Assembly (NCBI GenBank): GCA_037131655.1
Contig: JBAXQP010000156.1
Coordinates: forward strand, 1-6,584
Length of the DNA: 6,584 nt
From: a bacterium
Lineage (GTDB): Bacteria; Armatimonadota; Fimbriimonadia; Fimbriimonadales; JBAXQP01
Reading direction: 5' to 3'
Each line of letters begins with the position of its first letter. Position 1 is the first letter of the stretch. The notes beneath the pieces were generated by a model. The model was not told where the DNA came from. It searched no databases and saw only the letters and a list, made by a program, of their open reading frames with translations. Of the stretch, positions 1-6,522 are shown one piece after another. The position numbers were made by a program, and so were the translations under genes.

Positions 1-1028
1 TTAAAGCTCAGGTTCATATGGGCGGAAGAGGCAAAGCGGGAGGAATTCGCCTTGTCGACACTCCCAGCCAAGCTGCTGAAGCGGCAAAGGACATTATCGG
101 CACCCGACTCATCTCCGCCCAAAATCCACAGGGCATGATTCCCGACAAGGTCTTGGTGGTCGAGCAGATAGCTATCGATAAAGAGTACTACCTGGCAATC
201 ACCCTCGATCGTTCGGCTCAGTGCGATACGGTCATTCTAAGCGCGATGGGCGGTGTGGATATCGAGGAAGTCGCTCACAAACACCCAGAAGCTATCATTA
301 AACTCCCTATAGATCCGGAATGGGGTTTATGGGATTATCAAATCCGAGCGGCAATCGACAGCGCCCATATCGACCCGATGGTAAAAAAGCAGCTAGTCGG
401 AATTATCATGAACCTGCTGAAAGCTTACCAATCGGTCGATGCCTCTCTTATCGAAATCAACCCTTTGGCGCAAACCCCTGAAAAAATGCTCATTGCCGCC
501 GATGCGAAGGTTACGATAGACGATAACGCCCTCTTTCGCCAAAAAGCCTTGGCAGTGATGCAGGAAGCCACAGCGGACGACCCCATCGAAGCGGAGGCCC
601 AACGGAACGGAATAGCCTACGTTCGCCTGACAGGAGATATCGGAGTTATCGGCAATGGGGCAGGGCTAGTGATGTCGACGATGGATGAAGTCAGTCGAGC
701 AGGGGGAAGTGCGGCGAATTTTTTGGATATCGGCGGCGGAGCTAGTGCGGTGAAGGTCAAGCAGTCAGTCGAACTTGTACTGCATGATCCCAACGTAAAA
801 GGGCTTTTCTTCAATATTTTCGGCGGCATCACCCGAGGCGATGCGGTCGCTCAAGGCATACTCAAGGCATTTGGTGAATTAGAAGTCAAAATCCCCGTTG
901 TCATACGGCTTGAAGGCACCAACGCCGCCGAAGGCCGCCAATTATTAGAAGGTTCCAACCTAATCCTCGCCGAAACCATGCAAGAGGCCGCGAGTAAGAT
1001 AGTGGAAGCTGTAAGACTCTCTTCTTAA
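1..1028 (+). CDS. sucC: Succinyl-CoA synthetase (ADP-forming) beta subunit, 5'-truncated by window edge
   Basis: This is the beta subunit of succinate-CoA ligase, the cytoplasmic TCA-cycle enzyme that couples succinyl-CoA cleavage to ADP or GDP phosphorylation. The reading frame is open from base 3, giving KAQVH directly before the Met at 18. That matches the conserved (V)KxQVHxGGRGKAGG segment around residue 46-58 of E. coli SucC. About 45 N-terminal residues therefore lie upstream, and the ATG at 18 is internal, not the start. Numbering from that Met, visible marks are the nucleotide-binding GGRGKAGG (2-9), EINPL with the likely Mg ligand Asn148, Asp162 fourteen residues later (as for E. 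coli N199/D213), DDNALFR (168-174), NGAGL (213-217), NFLDIGGGA (234-242), NIFGGITRGD (266-275) and RLEGTN (297-302). The C-terminus ends at the usual place (TAA 1026-1028), giving about 386 residues in full. The paralogue malate-CoA ligase (MtkA) is possible but less likely. The partner alpha subunit gene is not adjacent; it starts at 6523. Confidence 0.96.
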   Translation, partial: KAQVHMGGRGKAGGIRLVDTPSQAAEAAKDIIGTRLISAQNPQGMIPDKVLVVEQIAIDKEYYLAITLDRSAQCDTVILSAMGGVDIEEVAHKHPEAIIKLPIDPEWGLWDYQIRAAIDSAHIDPMVKKQLVGIIMNLLKAYQSVDASLIEINPLAQTPEKMLIAADAKVTIDDNALFRQKALAVMQEATADDPIEAEAQRNGIAYVRLTGDIGVIGNGAGLVMSTMDEVSRAGGSAANFLDIGGGASAVKVKQSVELVLHDPNVKGLFFNIFGGITRGDAVAQGILKAFGELEVKIPVVIRLEGTNAAEGRQLLEGSNLILAETMQEAASKIVEAVRLSS

Positions 1029-1076
1029 GCTGACCCAGGCCGTATCGAAGGACGGAGAGGGTTAACTATCAGTTAA

Positions 1077-1124
1077 GTCAAAGCGAGGTTGATTCGGTAC
1101 AATCAACCTCGCTTTGACATTTTT
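1077..1124 (+). terminator. Intrinsic terminator of sucC
   Basis: A perfect 18-bp inverted repeat pairs 1077-1094 with 1101-1118 around a 6-base loop (CGGTAC). It is followed, after one A, by five Ts (1120-1124). It lies 48 bp after the sucC stop codon, as expected for a Rho-independent terminator on the + strand. Read on the - strand the stem is followed only by TTAACT, so it is a poor terminator for the convergent mannosidase gene. It implies that sucC transcription ends here and does not continue to sucD, 5.4 kb further on. Confidence 0.88.
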
Positions 1125-1128
1125 ACAT

Positions 1129-1168
1129 GTGTAGGGATCTGTGCCCCCTACACCCCTTTTCCAAGGGG
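1129..1168. repeat. Pair of adjacent G/C-run palindromes in the convergent intergenic region
   Basis: Two abutting inverted repeats share base 1153. The first pairs GTGTAGGG (1129-1136) with CCCTACAC (1146-1153) around a 9-base loop. The second pairs CCCCTT (1153-1158) with AAGGGG (1163-1168) around TTCC, within a longer C-run/G-run context. Neither is followed by a T-tract on either strand, so they are not classical terminators. Their form resembles short dispersed intergenic palindromes (REP- or MITE-like) seen in many bacterial genomes. Whether this one is repeated elsewhere in the genome cannot be seen here. Confidence 0.5.
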
Positions 1169-1193
1169 GGAATGGCCCGGATCAGCCTTCCGC

Positions 1194-4100
1194 CTACTTC
1201 AAATACAACTTCACCGTCACGATCTCGAAGGGGTTGAAGTTTAAATTAATAGCGTTATCGGCTATTGGGAGCTCTTCCAGGTTGTCTTCCAGCATGTCGC
1301 AAAGATAGGCCTTACTTGCCTTGAGAGTTGTTGTCAGCTTGCACGGGCCACGTGAGTTGTGGGCGTCGTATAGTCTGATAATTAGGGCTTCTTCATCTTC
1401 GGCTTTTTTGACGGCTTCGATGATTACGCCGGGTTTGTTGACCGAAAAGAAAGACTGGCAAGTGGGGAGTTGGCCAGCGGAGGGCTTTACTTCCATCGCA
1501 TGGGCTGGGGCGTTTAAGGCGTAGGCCTTTTCGATGACTTTGCCTTGGCGCAAATCGCCGACGTGCGGGAGGAGGGCATAGGTCAGAACATGATGGCCTC
1601 GATCGCAGAGATCATCCGGTGCGACGGGAGCGCGCAAGAGGGTTAGGCGCATGACGCCGCCGAAGATGTCGTGCCCATATTTGCAGTCGTTAAGAAGCGC
1701 AACTCCATAATCAGCCTCGCTTAAATCGGCCCATTTGTGGGCGCAGACTTCAAAGCGGGCTATATCCCAACTGGTGTTCTGATGGGTCGGGCGCTCGGCA
1801 AAGCCATATTGGATTTCATAAGTTGCCCTTGGCGAGTTTATGTCAACGGGGAAGGCCACTTTTAACAGCTTGGTCTCCTCTTTCCAATCGATCTCTGTAT
1901 AGAACTCAATCTGAGGGCTTTCGCTTGTCAGACGCACGTATTGGGTGATGCGAGAGTTGCTGAAGCTGCGCACCAACTTAATTGCCGCGCGCACAGGGCC
2001 TCGCTCGACCACTTCCATGCTCTCCAAGTTGGTGATGTCTTCGCCGGTCTCATGATAATAAGCTTCGATATCCCACGCATCCCAACCTAAGGGTTGGTCA
2101 TCGAAGAATTGAAATACATTTGCTTTCTTTCCGGGGGCCAAAACTTCCCGATTGGAGCCATCATGATTGGCGCCTTTATGGAGGATTCGGCTAATTAAGC
2201 CCTGCTCATCGAATTCGACGCGCACGAACTTATTCTCCAGCTTGCGATTATCCACTTTGAGGGTTGGCTTACTCACTGCCGCTTTGCCGTCCAAATCGAC
2301 GAACATATAGCCGTAATCGGGCAATCCTCCGACTTCACTGATGACATGGCCTCGGTCGTCTTGAGCTGCGAATGATTTTCCGCTAACAGGCTGGACCGCG
2401 CTTACTTCAGTGCCGCCCCATACTGGGATTTCAACTAATTGCTGGCCGGCGGGATGATTGCTCACTACAAGCGCCGGGCGCTTCATCCCACTTGTATCGG
2501 CGCCGGATGCAATCCGTTCCATTGCCTCTTCGATTAATTGGCTTGTGATATGGAAGACCTCGGCGTACTCTTTATCCGAATCGCGATACACTTCCCTGAT
2601 GCTCGAACCGGGGATGATATCGTGGAATTGGTTGAAAAGGACGATCTTCCAGGCGTGTTCGAGCTTCTCCTGCGGATAATCTTTAAGCCCACCTGGGGCA
2701 ACACTCCATAAGAATTCAGCATCCCGCAACGCCAATTCGGCTTTGCGGTTATTGCGCTTATTCGCCGCTTGACTGGTATAGGTGCCTCGGTGAAGTTCGA
2801 AATACAATTCACCCGCCCAAACAGGCATTTCCTTCTTCTCAGGAAGGCTTAGATAATAGGGCTGAAGCTTTTCAGCCGTGCCTGAGGGGTTATCGGTGTC
2901 CCAATAATCTTCAACAAGCTTGCCAAAAAACGTGCTCAATTGTTCCGGCTGAACCTTGGGTAGGCCGTCAATATCAGCCACTCGGCGCATATTTTCGACC
3001 ATCTCCTGTGTCGGACCGCCGCCTCCATCACCAAAGCCGAATAGATAGAGCGCGTGGTCGCTTCGGTCATGTTCTTTGGCATTGTGCACACTAAATAGCA
3101 ATTCCTTCGGCGTCATTACACCGTTACAGTTATCGGATGGCGGGAAGTGGGAAAGAACTTTGCTGCCATCGATGCCCTGCCACAGGAACGAGTTGTGGGG
3201 GAACTTGTTGAACTGATTCCAACTCATTTTTATTGTCATGAAGTAGTCGATTCGGCATTTGCGCAAAATCTGCGGCAGGCCGGCGGCATAGCCGAACACA
3301 TCAGGCAGGAACATATCTTTGGTCTCTACCCCGAACTCCTTCATAAAGAAACGTTTGCCATAAAAAAATTGCCGGACTAAACTTTCTCCGCTTGTCAGGT
3401 TACAATCGGCCTCGACCCACATACTTCCGACCAGTTCGAATTGGCCAGAGCGAACTTTCTCTTTTATTCGCTCATAGAGCGCCGGATGGTCATTTTTAAC
3501 CCATTCCAACTGCACCGCCTGCGAGACCAGGAACTTGTAATCGGGGTTCTGATCCATCATTTTAATGGCAGTTGAGAAAGTGTGGGCGGCTTTGCGGACA
3601 GTAATCCACCACGGCCAAAGCCAGGCACAATCGAGATGAGCCATACCGATGGCGCTCATATTAAGGGCGCTTGAAGCGGCGGGCTTGTTATAGACAACCG
3701 CTAAAATCTCCCGCGCAGCCTTGGCTGCCTTGCGGAAACCTTCGATGTCTTTGACTTCAAACGCAATCGGGGGCATCTCTTTTACGCAGAGGTTGACTAC
3801 ATCATTAAGCGCCCACAGAAGCTGTCCGCGACGAGGCTCATTCTCGGGAAGCTCTTTTAATAAGTCAAAAGCATTAGTTAAATCGTAATATAGGCCGAAG
3901 AGTTCGTTGTCATATATTTTAAGGACGCATTCACCGACTTTGTATATGTCTGCAGGGGGGATAGCCCCTCTTCCATGGTCACTTACGCCGGGATTGATGC
4001 CATAGACCTCAGCCCAGATGTCGATTTTCTCGCCTCCGACAGCGCAATCTGTAAGCACATAGGTCTGGTGCGCCCAATCGATTCCTTGGACAGGGGAATT

Positions 4101-4430
4101 ATTCTCCCATATGATCGTTTCGCTACCGGTTTCGAGGCAGACGACGATCTTTTCGCCTGCCCACTCGTCTGGGATGGTTCCCTGGAAACGGAACCATGCA
4201 GTGCTCCAAACGGGTCCCCAACCATAACCAGGCTCAACCGTGGTCATTTTTGCCTCGTTGGAAGCGATCGCTTTCATCACCTCGTCCTGGGTGCGGTAGT
4301 CATATTTCTCAACTCCCATATAGAGCATCTCAATTGAGAGCGCCTGCTTTTTCTCCAGCAATCGAGGCTTGACATAGCTCTCGATAAACTGCTCGATACG
4401 TTTTTGTGTTATAGAAGGGTGTTTGTGCAC
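1194..4430 (-). CDS. GH38 class II alpha-mannosidase, cytosolic MAN2C1/Ams1-like
   Basis: This is a glycoside hydrolase family 38 enzyme that removes terminal alpha-linked mannose with retention, using an active-site zinc. The 1078 residues match the long MAN2C1/yeast Ams1-type enzymes (about 1040-1080) rather than the shorter MngB type. The N-terminal 250 residues form the family's accessory region. The catalytic domain begins at AHLDCAWLWP (264-273), with zinc ligands His265 and Asp267. The nucleophile is Asp377 in LPDVFGYAAGLPQI (375-388). GFGDGGGGP (465-473) probably carries the acid/base region. ELHRGTYTSQAANKRNNR (545-562) belongs to the mid domain. FNQFHDIIPGSSI (599-611) supplies the fourth ligand, His603. 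The C-terminal 450 residues form beta-sandwich domains. All key residues are present, so it should be active. There is no signal peptide or membrane segment, so it is predicted cytoplasmic, acting on imported or recycled mannosides. The start is GTG at 4430, supported by AAAGGA 8 bases upstream; the next Met (36) would cut into conserved sequence. It converges with sucC and ends in TAG. Confidence 0.95.
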   Translation of the reverse strand: MHKHPSITQKRIEQFIESYVKPRLLEKKQALSIEMLYMGVEKYDYRTQDEVMKAIASNEAKMTTVEPGYGWGPVWSTAWFRFQGTIPDEWAGEKIVVCLETGSETIIWENNSPVQGIDWAHQTYVLTDCAVGGEKIDIWAEVYGINPGVSDHGRGAIPPADIYKVGECVLKIYDNELFGLYYDLTNAFDLLKELPENEPRRGQLLWALNDVVNLCVKEMPPIAFEVKDIEGFRKAAKAAREILAVVYNKPAASSALNMSAIGMAHLDCAWLWPWWITVRKAAHTFSTAIKMMDQNPDYKFLVSQAVQLEWVKNDHPALYERIKEKVRSGQFELVGSMWVEADCNLTSGESLVRQFFYGKRFFMKEFGVETKDMFLPDVFGYAAGLPQILRKCRIDYFMTIKMSWNQFNKFPHNSFLWQGIDGSKVLSHFPPSDNCNGVMTPKELLFSVHNAKEHDRSDHALYLFGFGDGGGGPTQEMVENMRRVADIDGLPKVQPEQLSTFFGKLVEDYWDTDNPSGTAEKLQPYYLSLPEKKEMPVWAGELYFELHRGTYTSQAANKRNNRKAELALRDAEFLWSVAPGGLKDYPQEKLEHAWKIVLFNQFHDIIPGSSIREVYRDSDKEYAEVFHITSQLIEEAMERIASGADTSGMKRPALVVSNHPAGQQLVEIPVWGGTEVSAVQPVSGKSFAAQDDRGHVISEVGGLPDYGYMFVDLDGKAAVSKPTLKVDNRKLENKFVRVEFDEQGLISRILHKGANHDGSNREVLAPGKKANVFQFFDDQPLGWDAWDIEAYYHETGEDITNLESMEVVERGPVRAAIKLVRSFSNSRITQYVRLTSESPQIEFYTEIDWKEETKLLKVAFPVDINSPRATYEIQYGFAERPTHQNTSWDIARFEVCAHKWADLSEADYGVALLNDCKYGHDIFGGVMRLTLLRAPVAPDDLCDRGHHVLTYALLPHVGDLRQGKVIEKAYALNAPAHAMEVKPSAGQLPTCQSFFSVNKPGVIIEAVKKAEDEEALIIRLYDAHNSRGPCKLTTTLKASKAYLCDMLEDNLEELPIADNAINLNFNPFEIVTVKLYLK

Positions 4431-4538
4431 AACTATTTTCCTTTCTCAGTCTCTTATTCATAAAGCCATAAATAGGCTCTAATGATTTTACTTTCCTTGG
4501 GCATCAAATGCGTTCACTTTTAGCTGTTGTGTGACTTT
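4431..4538 (-). other. 108-bp gap between luxE-like gene and mannosidase
   Basis: This is untranslated sequence between the luxE-like stop codon (TAA, 4541-4539) and the mannosidase GTG. It contains the mannosidase ribosome binding site and a weak hairpin: TAGAGCC (4481-4475) can pair with GGCTTTA (4467-4461) around TATTTAT, with one G-U pair. No T-tract follows the hairpin, so it is not a convincing terminator. No -35/-10 pair with normal spacing was found. Both read-through from the upstream gene and a weak local promoter are possible. A 16-codon ATG frame lies inside but has no ribosome binding site and is not called. Confidence 0.45.
4439..4444 (-). promoter_or_regulatory. Ribosome binding site deciding the GTG start of the mannosidase
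   Basis: On the - strand AAAGGA occupies 4444 to 4439, 8 bases before the GTG at 4430-4428. It is a good Shine-Dalgarno match at normal spacing and justifies the non-ATG start. It also suggests that the mannosidase is translated independently rather than through coupling to the gene upstream of it. Confidence 0.7.
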
Positions 4539-5597
4539 TTATTGGAGAAGAAGTTCTTCTACAGTGAGAGAACACCCGCGAAGCTCGGATTCCTGCGCTC
4601 TTCCGATTAGTTGAAAGCCCTCATCCAATCGAACTCCGATATCCTCGGTCTGAAGCGCTGCAACGGAGTTGAAGTTTGCCAAATCGAAGTGGGTAAGCAG
4701 TCCTCTTCCGCCTATGCCGACTTCCTGACCGGAAAGGGGATCAATAATTCGGGTTCGGCACCATCGTACGCCGAGCTTACGTGGAAGCCGAGTGGCATTA
4801 CTATTTTTATCAACAAACGAGCTGTCATAGAACTGGGAAGCCATCTCGCACATGCCGTATTCGCTAAGGGCGGGGGCATTAAGACGCTCTTCGAAGAGTT
4901 GATAAAGCTCTTCAGGAGCAACTTCACGCATCCGGCCTTTGAATCCGCCCGTCTCGATTATCAGACTTCCCTTTGGAAGCTCAAACTTATCCGGGCATCG
5001 GTCAAAGACAGTGATCCATGCAAAAGCGGTGCCGAAGAGAATCAGTGGTGATTGGGCTGAACACAGCGCGATTTCGAACCCTTCAGGGATACCTTCGTCC
5101 CAGAAAAAGCGATGATCCAGCCCAGGCATTTCTCGCATCAGCGACTCGACCATATACGAAAGAGAAGAATTGGGAGATTGTTCGAACGAAGGCATCAACG
5201 CCCAGATCGGTAGTTGCTCGCCTTTTGGCAAGACGTATTGCCTGAACCCCGTATTCAAAGAAAGATCATAAAGCTTCTCAGCATCACTATCAAGAAAATG
5301 GCGGCTAGGGCTTCCTTGAGAGGTGCCGCTGGAATGGAATACCAATACTGCCTTATTAGGTTCAACACAGCTCAAATTGTACCGTTTGAACGCTACAGCG
5401 GGAACGGCTGGGATACCCTCCCATTTCTTAACGGAAGCCGGAGTATGGCCTGAAGCATCACAGAATTGACGATAGGGCCGATTACGCCCGTATTGATAGG
5501 CAAATAGCTCCAACGCTAATTCGTCAAAGTCACCCTCACCCTTTTCAATGAAGGCAGCGATTTTTTTTGCAAGCGGATGGTCGAAATTAGTCATCAT
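4539..5597 (-). CDS. LuxE-family acyl-protein synthetase (ANL superfamily adenylating enzyme)
   Basis: This 352-residue protein belongs to the LuxE acyl-protein synthetase family, which activates a carboxylic acid with ATP to an acyl-adenylate and moves the acyl group to a cysteine. Visible ANL motifs are the phosphate-binding loop HSSGTSQG (88-95), ETGGFKGR (215-222), SEYGMCEMASQ (245-255, the aromatic-Gly-x-x-Glu motif), TEDIG (317-321) and IGRAQESELRGCS (331-343). The protein ends nine residues later, without the mobile C-terminal lid of larger acyl-CoA synthetases; this is normal for LuxE-type proteins. Cys342 sits ten residues from the C-terminus, where luminous-bacteria LuxE carries its acyl-accepting cysteine. 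It is predicted soluble. Its ATG (5597-5595) overlaps the amidase stop as ATGA, with no clear ribosome binding site of its own, so translation is probably coupled. A second ATG follows immediately. No LuxC-type reductase or luciferase gene is present in the window, so bioluminescence is not implied. The real substrate is unknown. Confidence 0.9.
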   Translation of the reverse strand: MMTNFDHPLAKKIAAFIEKGEGDFDELALELFAYQYGRNRPYRQFCDASGHTPASVKKWEGIPAVPAVAFKRYNLSCVEPNKAVLVFHSSGTSQGSPSRHFLDSDAEKLYDLSLNTGFRQYVLPKGEQLPIWALMPSFEQSPNSSLSYMVESLMREMPGLDHRFFWDEGIPEGFEIALCSAQSPLILFGTAFAWITVFDRCPDKFELPKGSLIIETGGFKGRMREVAPEELYQLFEERLNAPALSEYGMCEMASQFYDSSFVDKNSNATRLPRKLGVRWCRTRIIDPLSGQEVGIGGRGLLTHFDLANFNSVAALQTEDIGVRLDEGFQLIGRAQESELRGCSLTVEELLLQ

Positions 5598-6412
5598 AGA
5601 TGCCGATCGGTCAGCGGTTGTAATACTGGACTATGCGCAATTTTAGGGCCCATCAGCGTATTAAGCCGCGAAATCAAGTAGTGAAAGGGAAAGCGTTTCC
5701 CCGGGCAGAATGTTTGATTCAAGTCATTATGCTTGATGACATGATCGATAGGGATATGATAACGCTGCATAAGGCTTGTGGTGAGCTTGATTGCAGCCAG
5801 CATCTGCGCTTTGGTCGGCTTAGTTGGACCATGCTTTCGGAAATAGGGTTTATTACTTTGGAAATTGCCGATAAAGCAGATGCCGAGATAATGCTCGTTA
5901 TAGCCGCGAGCATGCGCTCCTAAACAATGTTCCGGCCGACCGGCCTGAATCTCACCATTAGGCATAATAACGTAGTGGTAACCGATGTGATATACCTTGC
6001 CTTCGAATACGACTTGCCACCCGTTTTTGGCATGCATCCGATCAATAAACTGCGCATCTACTCGGTCACGTCCCATGTACGCGCCTGTGCCGCTATGATG
6101 AAAGACAATCCCAATCGGGTTCTGAAGTACCGCAGGTGGTAATTGCGAGTTAGGATGTCTTTTTGGTGTTAATCGAACTACGGTCCACAGAATTAGTACT
6201 CCGATGATTAGCGCTGCAATGATCCAGATCAACAGTCCAGTCCGGGGCATGTCATCAGTCTGTTCGACCTTCAAGAGCATTCGCCCCCTGTCAATTCGAT
6301 TTGGATACCAAGTGAGTCCCGAGCACTCCGGACAACTTTCCGACTGCCAGCTTGCGATAGGAACTAATTCTATTTTATCGCGAGCCATATGATATTGTCC
6401 ATAAACTGACAA
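5594..6412 (-). CDS. Membrane-anchored N-acetylmuramoyl-L-alanine amidase (amidase_2/PGRP fold)
   Basis: This is a predicted zinc amidase that cleaves the bond between N-acetylmuramic acid and L-alanine in peptidoglycan. Numbered from the TTG at 6412 (272 residues), it has a short N-terminal region with one CPEC pair (27-30), a single hydrophobic membrane segment (about 59-79), and an amidase_2 domain (about 98-252). The domain is close to T7-lysozyme-type amidases. IVFHHSGT (102-109) provides zinc ligand His105. IGYHYVIMPNGEIQAGRP (143-160) provides the catalytic Tyr145. HARGYN (167-172) and GICFIGNF (177-184) follow. KHNDLNQTFCPG (227-238) provides ligands His228 and Cys236. All catalytic residues are intact. 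The start is uncertain: TTG at 6412 has AGGA five bases upstream, while ATG at 6388 (residue 9) has only a weak TGGA about nine bases away. Both give the same domains. The gene overlaps the following luxE-like gene by 4 bp and is probably the first of its operon. Its role could be wall remodelling, recycling or defence; which one cannot be told. Confidence 0.9.
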   Translation of the reverse strand: MSVYGQYHMARDKIELVPIASWQSESCPECSGLTWYPNRIDRGRMLLKVEQTDDMPRTGLLIWIIAALIIGVLILWTVVRLTPKRHPNSQLPPAVLQNPIGIVFHHSGTGAYMGRDRVDAQFIDRMHAKNGWQVVFEGKVYHIGYHYVIMPNGEIQAGRPEHCLGAHARGYNEHYLGICFIGNFQSNKPYFRKHGPTKPTKAQMLAAIKLTTSLMQRYHIPIDHVIKHNDLNQTFCPGKRFPFHYLISRLNTLMGPKIAHSPVLQPLTDRHL

Positions 6413-6522
6413 AAGATTCCTGAATTCATTAATTAGCTTCCTATGACATTAATACGTTCGCGATGAGCAGTTGGTACGCACTTTAGTGTAGAATTTAAAC
6501 AATAAGTTTAAGGAGAGCGATC
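6413..6522. promoter_or_regulatory. Divergent intergenic region between the amidase operon and sucD
   Basis: These 110 bp separate divergently transcribed genes and must contain start signals for both unless sucD is transcribed from within the amidase gene. On the + strand TAGAAT (6489-6494) is a fair -10 candidate 28 bp before the sucD ATG, but no good -35 lies at 16-18 bp; TTGGTA at 6471-6476 is only 12 bp away. Just downstream TTAAAC (6495-6500) and GTTTAA (6506-6511) form an inverted repeat with a 5-base spacer that would overlap the transcription start, so it could be an operator or a 5' hairpin touching the ribosome binding site. No convincing promoter pair was found on the - strand. 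Confidence 0.4.
6510..6515 (+). promoter_or_regulatory. Ribosome binding site of sucD
   Basis: AAGGAG at 6510-6515 is a near-perfect Shine-Dalgarno sequence, 7 bases before the ATG at 6523. It fixes the sucD start and shows that sucD is equipped for efficient translation on its own, without coupling to sucC. Confidence 0.85.

Noticed and set aside
18..20. ATG at 18 as the start of sucC
   Set aside because: The frame is open upstream and encodes KAQVH, a conserved part of SucC. The gene begins outside the window and this Met is internal.
3975..4337. 120-codon open frame on the + strand inside the mannosidase gene
   Set aside because: It is antisense to the conserved N-terminal region of the GH38 protein, with no family resemblance; a shadow frame.
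4458..4508. 16-codon ATG frame in the gap between the luxE-like gene and the mannosidase (- strand)
   Set aside because: It is too short, has no ribosome binding site in front, and resembles no known leader peptide.
4611..5051. 146-codon open frame on the + strand inside the luxE-like gene
   Set aside because: It lies wholly antisense to a gene with clear family motifs, has no recognisable domain and no ribosome binding site, and its composition reads as a shadow of the coding strand.
4539..5597. Bioluminescence (lux) operon
   Set aside because: Only a LuxE-family protein is present. There is no luxA, luxB, luxC or luxD in view, and LuxE-like proteins occur widely in non-luminous bacteria.
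5594..6412. Prophage or phage lysis cassette suggested by the T7-lysozyme-like amidase
   Set aside because: There is no holin or other phage gene nearby. The protein carries its own membrane anchor and is coupled to a LuxE-like gene, which fits a chromosomal cell-wall enzyme better.
1029..6522. Recent mobile-element insertion between sucC and sucD
   Set aside because: No transposase, integrase, terminal inverted repeats or target-site duplication could be found at the two junctions, so the cause of the split is left open.
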